Part shown: positions 1-19,822 of the stretch, piece after piece | Layout of the letters: the number at the start of each line of letters is the position of its first letter | Numbering within the stretch: position 1 is the first letter of the stretch | NCBI GenBank assembly: GCA_949361645.1 | Contig: OX442436.1 | Location: forward strand, 4,154,032-4,218,031 | Direction of reading: 5' to 3' | DNA length: 64,000 nt | Origin: Spongilla lacustris | Taxonomy: Eukaryota > Porifera > Demospongiae > Spongillida > Spongillidae | Made by a program: the position numbers and the translations under genes | Notes under the pieces: model-generated | Told to the model about the DNA's origin: nothing | The model's input: only the letters and a program-made list of their open reading frames with translations | Database searches by the model: none

Positions 1-130
1 GATATTGTCTGAAAACAATGAACCATCCACTGTGATCGCCTTAAGCATTTTCTTGATTCAGTAGTTGAAGAAGAAATATAAATATAATATTATAATATAT
101 ATAATTATATTGACTAATAAAAATACTACT

Positions 131-286
131 AAAGTGGATGAAGTTGAAAAATTAGAAAGCAGTGGCAGTTAGTGTGGCATTAATACTCGTGACATATATG
201 ATATTGCTAGTGAACTAGAAGCAGCTGGTGGAAAAGGAATAAGTGACAGTGTAGACCATGAAGATAATAACAACTACAAGACTTAG
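131..286 (+). pseudogene. degenerate coding remnant, unknown family
   Basis: A 52-codon frame ending in TAG at 284 is interrupted once by a TAG at 170-172. It contains a protein-like acidic stretch (RDIYDIASELEAAGG). I do not recognise a family and see no start codon or clear splice sites. It may be a relic of a transposon gene or an exon of a gene lying upstream of the window. Confidence 0.15.
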
Positions 287-851
287 TGCTTGAGCAGGGA
301 TGTCAGAATTAACACCAGAAAAGCCGCAGTCCAGAGCAGCATATAATACTTAAACCTGCATCTGTAGGTCAGGAGCATATACATCAAATTATGAAGCCAA
401 AGAAGATGAGTTTGCTGTAAATTCTAGCTGATTTTCCTAATGTTGTGATGCACTCTGTTTTTTTTTTAATCTTTACAGAATACAGAACTGGAACTGCAGC
501 AAGAAGGGTGAGTAATAGCATAGATGCCGGTCTCTCTGTATGGCATTGCAAGAAGTCATGACTGTTGTTGTCTATGAAAACCTGCATGCTGAGTTTGCTG
601 AATTCAGAGGTAAAGTCCAAAGATATGTAGTGGAAACGTAGATCTCAATCTCAATAGCAATAACAACTGATATTATTCTGATCTCTTCAGCAATGCACAT
701 ACAATATGCATGTATACTTACATGTCACACACTAAAAAGAGGGGTTCACTCATTTGGTGCATGCATGGGTCGCACACACAACTACAGATCCAGTTGGATT
801 AGTCCATGCACATGCAACTGCCAATAGGTGTTGATGAGATGGTATAATTGT

Positions 852-897
852 GCTTTCACTGCAATTGTCAACCTAGATTGACAATTGCAGTGAAAGC
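852..897. repeat. perfect 20-bp hairpin
   Basis: Two perfectly complementary 20-base arms (852-871 and 878-897) flank a 6-base loop. The rest of 300-1440 shows no convincing gene. This may be the core of a small MITE. Confidence 0.7.
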
Positions 898-1439
898 AGG
901 TATAAGTTTGATAACAACTGATATTATAATCATGCCACACGCAATGTATTCTATTCCTAAGAAATAATAATACAGGTGTCTGCAGGGGGAGGGGGTATTT
1001 CTTGAATTGGGATGGTGGAACTTAAGACACTGAAATTGGAATGTGTGAAAGTCTGAGAACCTCCACTTCGAATTGGCACTCCAAATTGCTTCTGATGTTT
1101 GTGGCCCTGATTCCTACACATTTCTAAAAAGGTCATAGTCTGGGCAGACCACTGAAGATGCAAATGCCTCCCAACACCTTTGACCGCAGTTGCCTATTTC
1201 ATTTAATAAATTCCTGGGATATATTAGGGAATTTGGAGCAAATTCATTCATTTTTTGCGCATAAATGAAAGATCCCATCACTATCTCCCAAGTCTCAATT
1301 TTAGGATACAGACAAGTTAGTACTTCCAAAACTTGTACTTGTATTGTATAATTAGAGCTTAAAATAATGATATAATTATTGATTTTTTTTTTCTTTTTTT
1401 TTTTTACGTGTTACAAACTTTCCAAAGGGCTGGAAAGAA

Positions 1440-1697
1440 GCTAGCCATCAAAACAAGTCGCACCTCAGTATTATGCTGATGCGCCAGAAAGAACGGCGCG
1501 GCAGAGAATCGTAGTGCGCGAAGCGGTGGAGCATCAAAACGTCGCTAACTCGGAATGCAAGAGGGACCCTCCCCCCCTCCCCCGCTCGTATTTGGACGAT
1601 CGCAAGGGGGACCTTCCCCCCCCCGCTCGCATTTGGACTATAGGGGCCCGTGATGGCTAATTGCCCAGGGCCCACGACAGTCTAAATCCGGCCCTGC
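1440..1697. mobile_element. GC-rich transposon fragment with hAT-like terminus
   Basis: A GC-rich block abruptly replaces AT-rich DNA. It contains two copies of a unit with a C-run followed by GCTCG(T/C)ATTTGGAC, and ends in TCTAAATCCGGCCCTG. Read on the minus strand this end is CAGGGCCGGATTTAGA, which resembles hAT-type termini. No matching opposite end was found, so this is a fragment. A related stretch lies at 2862-2950 (GCAAGGGGGACC and C-rich runs). Confidence 0.35.
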
Positions 1698-3492
1698 CGA
1701 TGACGACGTCGCCACCCTCGCTGCGAACGCCTTTGAGCTCGGCGATGGAGGCGAGATCGATAGAAGCACATCAAGTGAAGTAGATATTTGTTTAGCATAG
1801 TTCAGTATTTACATAAGTTTCTGTGATGTGTACCTATAATTAATAATTGTGTTGTTTTCTACCTACAATAATTATTAAAATTATGTAATATATCATTTAT
1901 GTGTTTTTCTTTTGTGTTGTAGTGTATAATAATTGATTAGAGCTTGTGTTAATAATTTATAAATGTTTTAAATGTTCAGTCAATCTAACTTACACTTGGA
2001 CACACAGAGCATACCAAATCTTATATTAGAGCAATAGGTGTCGGGTGTATCAGCTGACATCAATCAAAACATTACTAGTGCAGAAGCCAGAAAACAAATG
2101 CAAGAAGAGCCATGTCCTAAATTTTAGGATGAGCAGCAAATGCAAATACATGTAGTAGTGCACTCCGCTCAGTCCACTATGTTGTGATATATCTATCATC
2201 TATCACGTAGTTTAAACAAAATTGATGGCCCATTGTGATTCTTCGGACCTCAAAACTCCCCTAAAATAAACAATCCAATTGGATGATGGAAATGGTTATT
2301 ATTGGTACCATTGATCACCTTGTTTCCAGAGGCAACATATGTGTACACACAACTAACTTGGGTGAAAGAACTTATTGAATATACATGTATGCATCCCAAC
2401 CCTTTTTATGGAGGTGTATGGGCCAAGGGGAAGGGGAAATAAACTGGCCAGCAATTCTCAAGATCAACCATTTTAGCATGATGTGCTTCATTCGTTCCAC
2501 ATGCATGTACGTGGTGATGTCATGCGAATAATGGAGTTCTAAATAGCATGGTCAGTTGTGCATGGGAATGAGAAACTCACTTTGTGGTAGTACTATTCTA
2601 GAAACAAGTGCGTGTTTCCATGTTGTTTGTGCCATTAAGCCTTTGCAATTATAAAATTCAACATCCGCGAGACTAATTTATTACAGCAGTAGATTCTGTT
2701 GCAGTGGTTTATACCGAATAAGCTGGCCCGGGGGTTCGATCGAATGCCCCTCCGGCCCGGCCTCCTCCCCCATTCAGTTAAGCCACGCCTACTGTTTTAA
2801 CTTGTTGTCGAATGTAATATTAGTTTCGATCGAAACACGCTTAGGCTAGCCTACCCGCAAGGGGGACCTCTCTGCACGTATTTGGCTTATCGCAAGGGGA
2901 ACCCCCCCCCTCCCCCACCACCACCACCACCCCCACCCCCCGCTCCTCCAAAATCCTGCGCACGGGCCTGATACGAATACGTGTACATACCATACGTGCG
3001 GTAGGCCTATACATGTACGTACCATACATGTATTCGTACCAGTGCAGCACAATGGTGTTGCTCACCTCACGGCATTCAAAACAACTTTGGTGGAACGTTT
3101 TCCTATTAGTCCTAATCCCTGCTTCACGACGTAATGGATATCAGAAAAGGCGATGGAAGGAGATCCTCTGGACTCTGCTCCATAGCCCTCAATAGTGGGA
3201 GACATAAAGCCTAGAAGTGGTTCACCAGAATCAGCCATGTAGCAAAGAGGGGCGGATCAAGTACAACACATGTAGTTATGCAACAGCATGCAATAATCTA
3301 GGGTGTGGCGAATTGCTGAAACACAAACGCTATAAGTATATAGGCCGTTTATGATGATATAATCAGTAATGGCTGACTGCTGTGTTAAAAATCTGTACAT
3401 GACGGCTTTGCTATCCTTAACTGGAGCTCTGTCTCCTGCAAATTAGCGGTGCATGCATGCACATTCGCCATATGTTTTGAAAGTAGTATCAC
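1698..3492. other. no recognisable gene
   Basis: After a short GC-rich open stretch (1698-1800) this region is AT-rich non-coding DNA. It includes a second GC-rich transposon-like patch at about 2720-2960. No convincing exon, RNA gene or long open frame was seen. Confidence 0.5.
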
Positions 3493-3702
3493 TATGCATA
3501 TGCAGGTCCTAATTGAAGGCAAAGCAGCTATAGCTAAGCAGCATTCACTTAATTCATCAGTTATTACCAACTTTGTCACTTAAGTTTATGTTGTCTATAT
3601 GCATATGCAGGTCCTAATTGAAGGCAAAGCAGCTATAGCTAAGCAGCATTCACTTAATTCATCAGTTATTACCAACTTTGTCACTTAAGTTTATGTTGTC
3701 TA
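3493..3702. repeat. 105-bp tandem duplication
   Basis: Bases 3493-3597 are repeated directly at 3598-3702, from TATGCATATGCAGG to TTATGTTGTCTA, essentially without change. The second copy ends two to three bases before the foldback element at 3706, so the duplication and the insertion may share an origin. Confidence 0.85.
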
Positions 3703-3705
3703 TTA

Positions 3706-4949
3706 CCCCGTTTACACGACACAATTTTTCCGTGCCAGCACGATACGCTACGGCTCGGCACGGTACGGTTCGGTTAAAATTTGACGTGTAAACCCTGTCA
3801 AAACCGTGCCGTACCGTGCCGAGCCAGCACGGTTGCAATAACCGGGCTACCCGGCACGGCACGACTCGATTGTGGTCGATCGGGATATGATAGCAATTGA
3901 GCATGCGTAGAACTGGTTTCCATAGTATTAAAATGGTGGATTGGATGAAACAAACGGGTGATAAAGATTTGGGGAGAGGAATCGATGCAAGTGCAACTGG
4001 AAAACTGGGAAAAAAATCAACTGGTGACAACAAGATCGGTACTGAGGCCATTTGAGGTGTATTGGATGGCCATTGCCATAATATTGCGTATGTTACGAGA
4101 AAATAATCGCTCTCCTTCTTTTGTGCATCTGATGCCTCCTTTTCTCGATTGCACGGAAGGTTGTAAACAAGGCATCCATTTTGATTTCTGGCAATTATTG
4201 TAGTTAATTACGGAATTGCTTTTTAAAAACCATTCTATACCACATAGCCACAAACGCGTGTAAACGTTACTCGATAACCGTTCCGTACCGTGCCATGCTG
4301 AGCCGTTCCGTACCGTACCGTACCGTACCATCGATGGTACGGTACGGAACGGCTCAGCATGGCACGGTACGGAACGGTTATCGAGTAACGTTTACACGCG
4401 TTTGTGGCTATGTGGTATAGAATGGTTTTTAAAAAGCAATTCCGTAATTAACTACAATAATTGCCAGAAATCAAAATGGATGCCTTGTTTACAACCTTCC
4501 GTGCAATCGAGAAAAGGAGGCATCAGATGCACAAAAGAAGGAGAGCGATTATTTTCTCGTAACATACGCAATATTATGGCAATGGCCATCCAATACACCT
4601 CAAATGGCCTCAGTACCGATCTTGTTGTCACCAGTTGATTTTTTTCCCAGTTTTCCAGTTGCACTTGCATCGATTCCTCTCCCCAAATCTTTATCACCCG
4701 TTTGTTTCATCCAATCCACCATTTTAATACTATGGAAACCAGTTCTACGCATGCTCAATTGCTATCATATCCCGATCGACCACAATCGAGTCGTGCCGTG
4801 CCGGGTAGCCCGGTTATTGCAACCGTGCTGGCTCGGCACGGTACGGCACGGTTTTGACAGGGTTTACACGTCAAATTTTAACCGAACCGTACCGTGCCGA
4901 GCCGTAGCGTATCGTGCTGGCACGGAAAAATTGTGTCGTGTAAACGGGG
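3706..4949. mobile_element. foldback element: 1.24-kb near-perfect inverted repeat
   Basis: Two arms of about 620 bp are reverse complements, centred near ATCGAT at 4330-4335. The left arm has 10 extra bases near the centre (one more run of the TACCG repeat). The ends read CCCCGTTTACACGAC inward, flanked on both sides by TA. The subterminal DNA repeats short GTACCGTGCC/GGCACGGTAC motifs. Open frames inside are mirrored in both arms (3662-4331 minus and 4402-5020 plus), which is a by-product of the palindrome, and they match no transposase that I know. It is best read as a non-autonomous foldback or MITE-like DNA transposon. TA flanks would fit a 2-bp target duplication. Confidence 0.8.
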
Positions 4950-5005
4950 TAGTACGTCCGTTGTCGTATGTGCGTGCATATTCATCGTTCGGAGCAGTGG
5001 GCGTG

Positions 5006-5010
5006 TATAA
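5006..5010 (+). promoter_or_regulatory. TATA-like box of ABCG copy 1
   Basis: TATAA lies 51 bases upstream of the ATG at 5061, in the short unique stretch between the foldback element (ends 4949) and the coding start. Position and sequence fit a core promoter with a short 5' leader. There is no transcript evidence. Confidence 0.35.
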
Positions 5011-5060
5011 GGTGGCCTAAAAATTGCAGGGCTAGGACCCCAAGCTGAAACTGCACCATT

Positions 5061-14101
<9,041 letters not shown>

Positions 14102-14332
14102 ATGAGTAGTGTATTAGAGGCCAAGCTGCAATTAGCCAGTTAGGGTTGGTTGTATATTGAGTACGATGTATATATTGCTGAACTGTATTACACTATTAGT
14201 TACATTTATCAGTTACAAGTATCGGAAATCGCCATTGTGCACTTGCTTGCATGCTAATACGTCTTTTGACACCAAAGGTACAAAGAGCGACCTCGTGAAT
14301 GGTCAAATTGTACTTAGCACTAGTAGCAAGCC

Positions 14333-15295
14333 ATGGGGAAAATCTTCCGACTATTCCTGAGTCATTCCAACGCTTTGTTCGTTGCTCCAGCTGAAGTCAC
14401 GGGTAGCGTAGTGATCTACAACGAAAAGCCGAAAAGCTACAGGCTTATCAGTGTTTCTCTGACAGGAAAAGCCATTGCGAGCTGGTCGACACACGTGGGT
14501 ATTCGAAACATGTATTTAAATCACTCCAGCGAGGATTTTGTTATCCAAAGCGTAGATCTGTGGAATAACGAACAGGAGTCTGATGACCATCTACTGCCTG
14601 CAGGAGAACATACCTATCCGTTCTGCTTCACGCTGGAAGGCTTAGTGCTTCCATCTTCATTTGAAGGTTCTCACGGGCACATCAGGTACACTGTAGAGGC
14701 AACAATTGTCAAAGTTAGCAGCGGGTTCTTGAAACGCAGTAACAAGACTGTATCCCTATTTATCAAGATCGCCGAACTAGTGGATATTAATCAACCCGCC
14801 CTACTGTGTCCCGTTCACTGCGAAACGCAGAAAGCTATTTGCTGCCTTTGCTGCGCCTCGGCACAGATCTCTCTGACAGTCACGCTTCCCCGAACTGGCT
14901 ACTGTATTGGAGAGGGAATCCCTGTTATTGCAACCATTCAGAACAGAACTTCGCGGCTCATTATGCTGCGAGCGAGTATCAATCAGACTGTTGTCTATCA
15001 CGCGCGAGGAGCGACTTTCCGTTCAAAGACGCAATTGTGTAGCTACTGGTCAACACCCGTTCAGGGGCTGAGCCTGTATCGGTGGATACCAGCTCAGTAC
15101 CTGACCATACCAGATTCTGCTTTGACCTTGCTAAGCTCATCCATAATTAGCGTTACATATGCTCTACAGATCAAGGTTTGTGTTCCGTGGACGAAAAACT
15201 TTTCCATTTGTGTACCTATTGTTGTTGGCAACGTACCACATCAGGTTGCAAGCAGATCACAGTCATCACACAGCTGCAATCTTACCCCCGCGTAG
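14333..15295 (+). CDS. alpha-arrestin (arrestin domain-containing protein), intronless, 320 aa
   Basis: Adaptor of the ARRDC/TXNIP family; such proteins act at the plasma membrane and endosomes in receptor trafficking. The start MGK with GCCATGG context is typical. The arrestin-N fold covers about residues 1-150, with LPAGEHTYPFCFTL and SSFEGSHGHIRYTVEA matching the family's GxHxFxFxF...SFEGxHGxxRYxV pattern. Arrestin-C spans about 170-305 and includes CLCCASAQISL, TGYCIGEGIPV and the closing IVVGNVP. The protein stops 15-20 residues after arrestin-C and has no PPxY motif, which in most ARRDC proteins recruits NEDD4-type ubiquitin ligases. A single open exon 231 bp after ABCG copy 1 suggests a retrocopy or an ancestrally intronless gene. 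No AATAAA was seen close downstream. Confidence 0.88.
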   Translation: MGKIFRLFLSHSNALFVAPAEVTGSVVIYNEKPKSYRLISVSLTGKAIASWSTHVGIRNMYLNHSSEDFVIQSVDLWNNEQESDDHLLPAGEHTYPFCFTLEGLVLPSSFEGSHGHIRYTVEATIVKVSSGFLKRSNKTVSLFIKIAELVDINQPALLCPVHCETQKAICCLCCASAQISLTVTLPRTGYCIGEGIPVIATIQNRTSRLIMLRASINQTVVYHARGATFRSKTQLCSYWSTPVQGLSLYRWIPAQYLTIPDSALTLLSSSIISVTYALQIKVCVPWTKNFSICVPIVVGNVPHQVASRSQSSHSCNLTPA

Positions 15296-18130
15296 CCATT
15301 GATGATTAGCGATATGTGCTACATTTACTTACGTGTATTGTACTTGGTATACTGTACGTATACATGTGTATAAATAATCAGTTTTGAGGTGATCAGTGTT
15401 CATGCCTGCAAAGATAATGCATGCGGATTGTACTTTCAGTTGCAAGAAGAACAGTAGGTATAATAGTGCGTCCATACCCGTGCAATTGCCAATTTTATTT
15501 ATGCAATGTCGGCACGGTATAATCTTCAGAACATTATAAGTTTAGTAACTTTATGTACCACGCCGCCATTACACCTGCATATACAAATACTAGGTGCATG
15601 TAGTGGGAGATTATACGATTGCACTTTGTAAAGCACTACGTACTAGCTTGCAGTATTATTCTATCCCTATTTACATTGTGTTATTCTGTCGATGGGATAA
15701 AATAAGTATGGCAAATACCGGTATAATGGTGTCACCAGCTAGTCTCTTGCAAGGTCCGATCACGCAACGACAAATCCTATTGCATGCAACTGCAACAAAG
15801 ACATTTTTCCTGCTATACACTGATACTTGCATGATGAAGTGACATCTGTGAAAATCTTACACGGGATTTGTTAAAGTATATACAGCGCACTTAGATTCGG
15901 TCGTATAGATGTTCGAATAATTTTTATAGTAATTTGAAACCTCTGAGAAGGTTTCTCAGAGAACATTTAATAATAATTATAACAATAATGTACATGTATA
16001 TAGGTAGTTTAGTGGTGTAATTTTTATTTGAAACCTATATATTTAACTTGGTACAATGGATTATGACGTTGCTATAGCTATAATCTGCCATCTTCTGACT
16101 TCCCTTCCGCTACAAGCCTACAACCGTAAATAATTTCACGCAGCCAAGTTTTGCATTATAGTGTGATTCAGCACAAGAACAGGCATGCATACATGTATAC
16201 TGGCAATTGCAAATATACACATATATAGTGTTTGGATAGCGTGTCTCTGAACTGACTAGTGAGATGCGCAGTACGTTGCAGGTGATATTTGAAGGTCTCT
16301 GCAGCAGCTGCAGGTATACAGAAGCAGCTTAATTCTATACTTTCGTCTGCGGCCCTCTGATCAATTGCAAGCGGGGTGCAAATTATGAATTTGCGCAATT
16401 TATTATAAATATTAATTTGCGCTGTGAATTCACAATCTGCGCCGTGTCATAGGGTATACCGGGGGACCGTATTCCCTTAGGGCTAGGCAATACGGTCCCC
16501 CAGACCGAGTTCCCTGGATGTAAAATACCAATTAACCGGACTCAATTCCCTCACCCCGAACCGTATTCCCTGCATGGTATACATCATAAAATACATGCAT
16601 GTATGTACCGCGCGTGCATGCACGTAAGGGCTGGCACCTTTGGTTCGAAAAGCTAATCGCAAGACGCCAACTGATACATTCCATAGAGTTTAGTTGTATG
16701 CATGGCAACCCAGCTAGTGATTTCTGTCGATTTTAAGTATTTGAATGAATGCTTCATTAGTCACTGGGTAGGATGGATTCTGACCAAATAAACAGTTGTA
16801 AGTTGGGAACCAGAAATTTACACATACATATGTACGCCGGCCATATTTACTAGTATCTTATTGTAGCTGGTGCCGTAAAGATCATGTCTTACGTCAGAAG
16901 TATAGCACAGTAGACGTTGCATATCAGTTGATGACCATTCATTTTTGGGTATCCGTAATCTCCTGCACGATAAGTATTGCACTACTGGGTCGTCATCCTT
17001 TCCACATTTTTGCATTACACTTTATATCAGCTGCCTCTCAGTCGTATGTTTACACGCATGGTGAGTGCTGGTAGTGGGAGCTGAACCAGTTGACAGTGGA
17101 GGATTACATGCATGTGCCACTGGTATTTTCACTAAGGGAATGTGTACAATAAGTATGGATACATATGTTTAATTGCAACACTAACGTACCTTATCATGTG
17201 GGATCACTGATGAGCATCGTTTTTGCAAGCGGTGATTCAACTGCAGATAGTGTATCAACCTGATGAGTGGTGCTACTTGATGGACACGAGATTAGTGATC
17301 GTTGCATGCTCATTTAAAATAGATCAGTGATTTTGGAACCACTAATGGGGATGATGATATAAGTGTAACAGTGTCGGGGTTAGAAGAAGTACTTTGTTCT
17401 AGCAAGCCAGCACTGATCCATGAGATTGAATGACTGTGACTGAGATGCTGACTGAACAGGAGTCACTGCTGAAGTATGAGTTGGAGATGAACAGGAAACA
17501 CAGACAAAAAACCGGTTTACAGAATTACTAGACATGTTAGATACGTTTTTAGCCATCTTTAGAAACATAAAATATTGATGCAAAAATATTCAATGCTTGA
17601 ATTGTCGCATACTTGCACCGATTAACCACATCTTCCCAATGGTATATGTTCTTTAAGAGGCTCTGCAAATTGTGTTGTTCGGGGAGGCTGACCATAAACC
17701 ACTTCATAGTTCATACAGACTTTTCTTCCGGCATCAGCAGTTATGTGTTAAGCATGTGTAAAGAAATGCATGATTAATATCACATTTGTCTTAAACCATT
17801 CATCAATAAACATAAATTGAACCATGGCATCCAATCAGCCCTTGGGACATTTCTTGTGCATCCCCCATTCCTTGAGATTGAGAGTGATAAGGACACCTAT
17901 ATATATTTATGATTACAATTTGACCTGCATGGCCATATTAATACAATTTCATTTACTAATTCCCTGCCGTTATTAGTCTGCTGTATCTTGTGAAGCCCCA
18001 AATACGTGAATAGCAACACTTCTGTTGCAAGGCCAACAGCAAGCTCAAATCAATGAGTTTATAAGTGAGTTCTGTTCAATGCATGGTTGCTACTTTATTA
18101 ACGTGAATATCCGTCACAAATGCGTGTCCA
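15296..18130. other. intergenic, no convincing gene
   Basis: AT-rich DNA with short open frames on both strands, none with recognisable motifs. It holds the small inverted repeat at 16453-16585. Frames such as the minus-strand ones near 16168-16398 and 16818-17015 look like chance. Confidence 0.5.
16453..16585. repeat. small inverted-repeat element with GTATTCCCT motifs
   Basis: GGTATACC at 16453-16460 and GGTATAC near 16576 flank a block with complementary arms GGGGGACCGTATT (16461-16473) and AATACGGTCCCCC (16489-16501). Four copies of a (G/C)NATTCCCT-like motif follow. The structure suggests a small MITE or foldback fragment. Confidence 0.5.
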
Positions 18131-18477
18131 CTGGTGGTCCCCACCAGACTGACCAGAGCAAATCAGGTGCTGCATGTTCATTCAAGCTGCACTGGTAACC
18201 CCATATTAGTTGCTACAAAGCTTTGTTCTTGGCATGGCCACAAGCACTGCTGCTCAGGGGAAGGTATATTGTTTTCATTCAAGTATGTGTGTTTGCAAAT
18301 TGTGAGCTGTTCTTGGCCAATGTTATTAGGTGGATATGGAGAAGAGGAAAGAGAACACCATCCCACCAGGATGAGTGGACCACTCTGGAAAGGTGGGTGT
18401 ATGTGTATGTTTGTATGTGCTATGTCCCACGGATATGTTGCCGAGTTATCTAATACAGGTGTGATGTTGTGCTTGCT

Positions 18478-19090
18478 ATCCCCTCCTTTGCTCGTCCTCG
18501 TCTCCCATCCTGTCTCCATTCCCCTCCTCTCCCCTTTCTCTTCTCCTTCCCCCTCCCTTCCCCTCCTCCCTTCCCTCCCCTCCCCTCCTCTCCCCTTCCC
18601 TTCCCCACCTCTCCCTTCCCTCTCCATTCCTCTTCTCCCTTCCCTTCTCCATTCCACTCCTCTCCCCTTCCCTTCTCCATTCCCCTCCTCTCCCCCTTTC
18701 TCTTCTCCCTTCCTCTCCTCCCTTCACTTCCCATGCTCCCTTCACCTCCCATCCTCCCGTCCCATCCTCCCTCCCCCTCCTCCCCTCCTCTCTTCACCTC
18801 CTCCCCTCCTCCCTTCACCTCCTCTCCCCCTTCTCTTCTCCCTTCCCATCCTCCCTTCCTCTCGTCTCCCCTTCTCTTCCATCCTCCCGTCCCATCCTTC
18901 CTTCACCTCCCATCCTCCCTTCACCTTCCACCCTCCCATCCCCTCTTCTGTTCACCTAACATCCTCCCGTCCCATCCTTCCTTCACCTCCCATACTCCCT
19001 TCACCTCCCATACTCCCTTCACCTCCCATCCTCCCTTCCTCTCTCCTCTCCCTCTCTTCTTCCTTCCCCTCCTTCACGAATCTCTTCCTT
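18478..19090. repeat. polypyrimidine (CCTTCC)-rich tract, about 600 bp
   Basis: The plus strand is almost purely C and T for about 600 bases, in units such as CTCCCTTCCC and CACCTCCCATCC. Such mirror-like tracts can form triplex (H-) DNA. The long open frames across it (Pro/Ser/Leu on plus, Gly/Glu/Arg on minus) exist because the composition lacks stop codons and are not genes. Confidence 0.9.
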
Positions 19091-19284
19091 CTCCACCTGT
19101 TTGCCCCAACACAGCTGGATATAATGGACATACAGTTTGGCCATGATGGTAGACCTATTCTGTGCTGTACTCAGTGGTGGTGGTCCTTTTGCACACCACT
19201 TACGAAAATGACAAGCAATCTGGTAAGTGTGAATGGCCAATTGCTTTAATCATATACATCCTCACATCAAAGACAGACATTTAG

Positions 19285-19384
19285 GGTGATTAATCCTGAT
19301 GCCTTTGCTACTGGCTTTGGAGAACGCATGCGTTCCTTCAGTCAAGAGAAGAGGGCTTTGAATCATGTGAGGATAGTTTCATGA

Positions 19385-19417
<33 letters not shown>

Positions 19418-19726
19418 GCTATGCTTAGGTTGATCCTGATAAACCAATTTTGGCAGCTGGTAATCCGTAGCGGTTTAATCAAAAGCGTGTTAGGCATTTG
19501 AAAATGGCATTGGATATCATGATGCTCTGGTTGGAGCCAGGGTAAAGGCATTTGTGGTCTGAGATTAATTTTGTTCCTTCACTACTAATACCTCCTCTCC
19601 TCCACTACTGCTTCTTTATAGAGGTCCCCTCGCCTTTCAAGATACCTGGCTGAGAGACTGGGTGTTGCCTACATGCCAGTTCAGATACTTAGCTGTTTAA
19701 AAGAAAGAAATTATTATGTGATTTAA
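19285..19726 (+). CDS. possible two terminal exons of an unrecognised gene
   Basis: Two in-frame exon-like blocks: 19285-19366 (acceptor TTTAG, donor CAT|GTGAGG; reads NPDAFATGFGERMRSFS) and 19622-19726 (acceptor CTTTATAG; reads SRYLAERLGVAYMPVQIL, then TAA). They join in phase across an intron that contains a 31-base G run. No upstream exons joining in phase were found, because the region before them is the polypyrimidine tract. I do not recognise the family. It could be a gene fragment or chance. Confidence 0.25.
19386..19416. repeat. poly-G tract (31 nt)
   Basis: An uninterrupted G run between the two possible exons at 19285-19726. Confidence 0.97.
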
Positions 19727-19822
19727 TGTTGATAGCAAGTGAGCAGATCAAACTGTCTTATACTGCTGTGATGTGATGCACTATATTATATTCCAAGATT
19801 GCCCTTCTTTCTTTGTTTGCTC

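Noticed and set aside
3662..5020. Mirrored 80-138-residue frames on both strands around 4330
   Set aside because: They are identical in both arms because of the palindrome, match no transposase I know, and two of them run past the element ends.
18134..19249. A 371-residue plus-strand open frame and overlapping frames on both strands
   Set aside because: The frame is open because the CT-rich tract contains no stop codons. The residues are low-complexity Pro/Ser/Leu, with Gly/Glu/Arg on the other strand, and there is no conserved domain.
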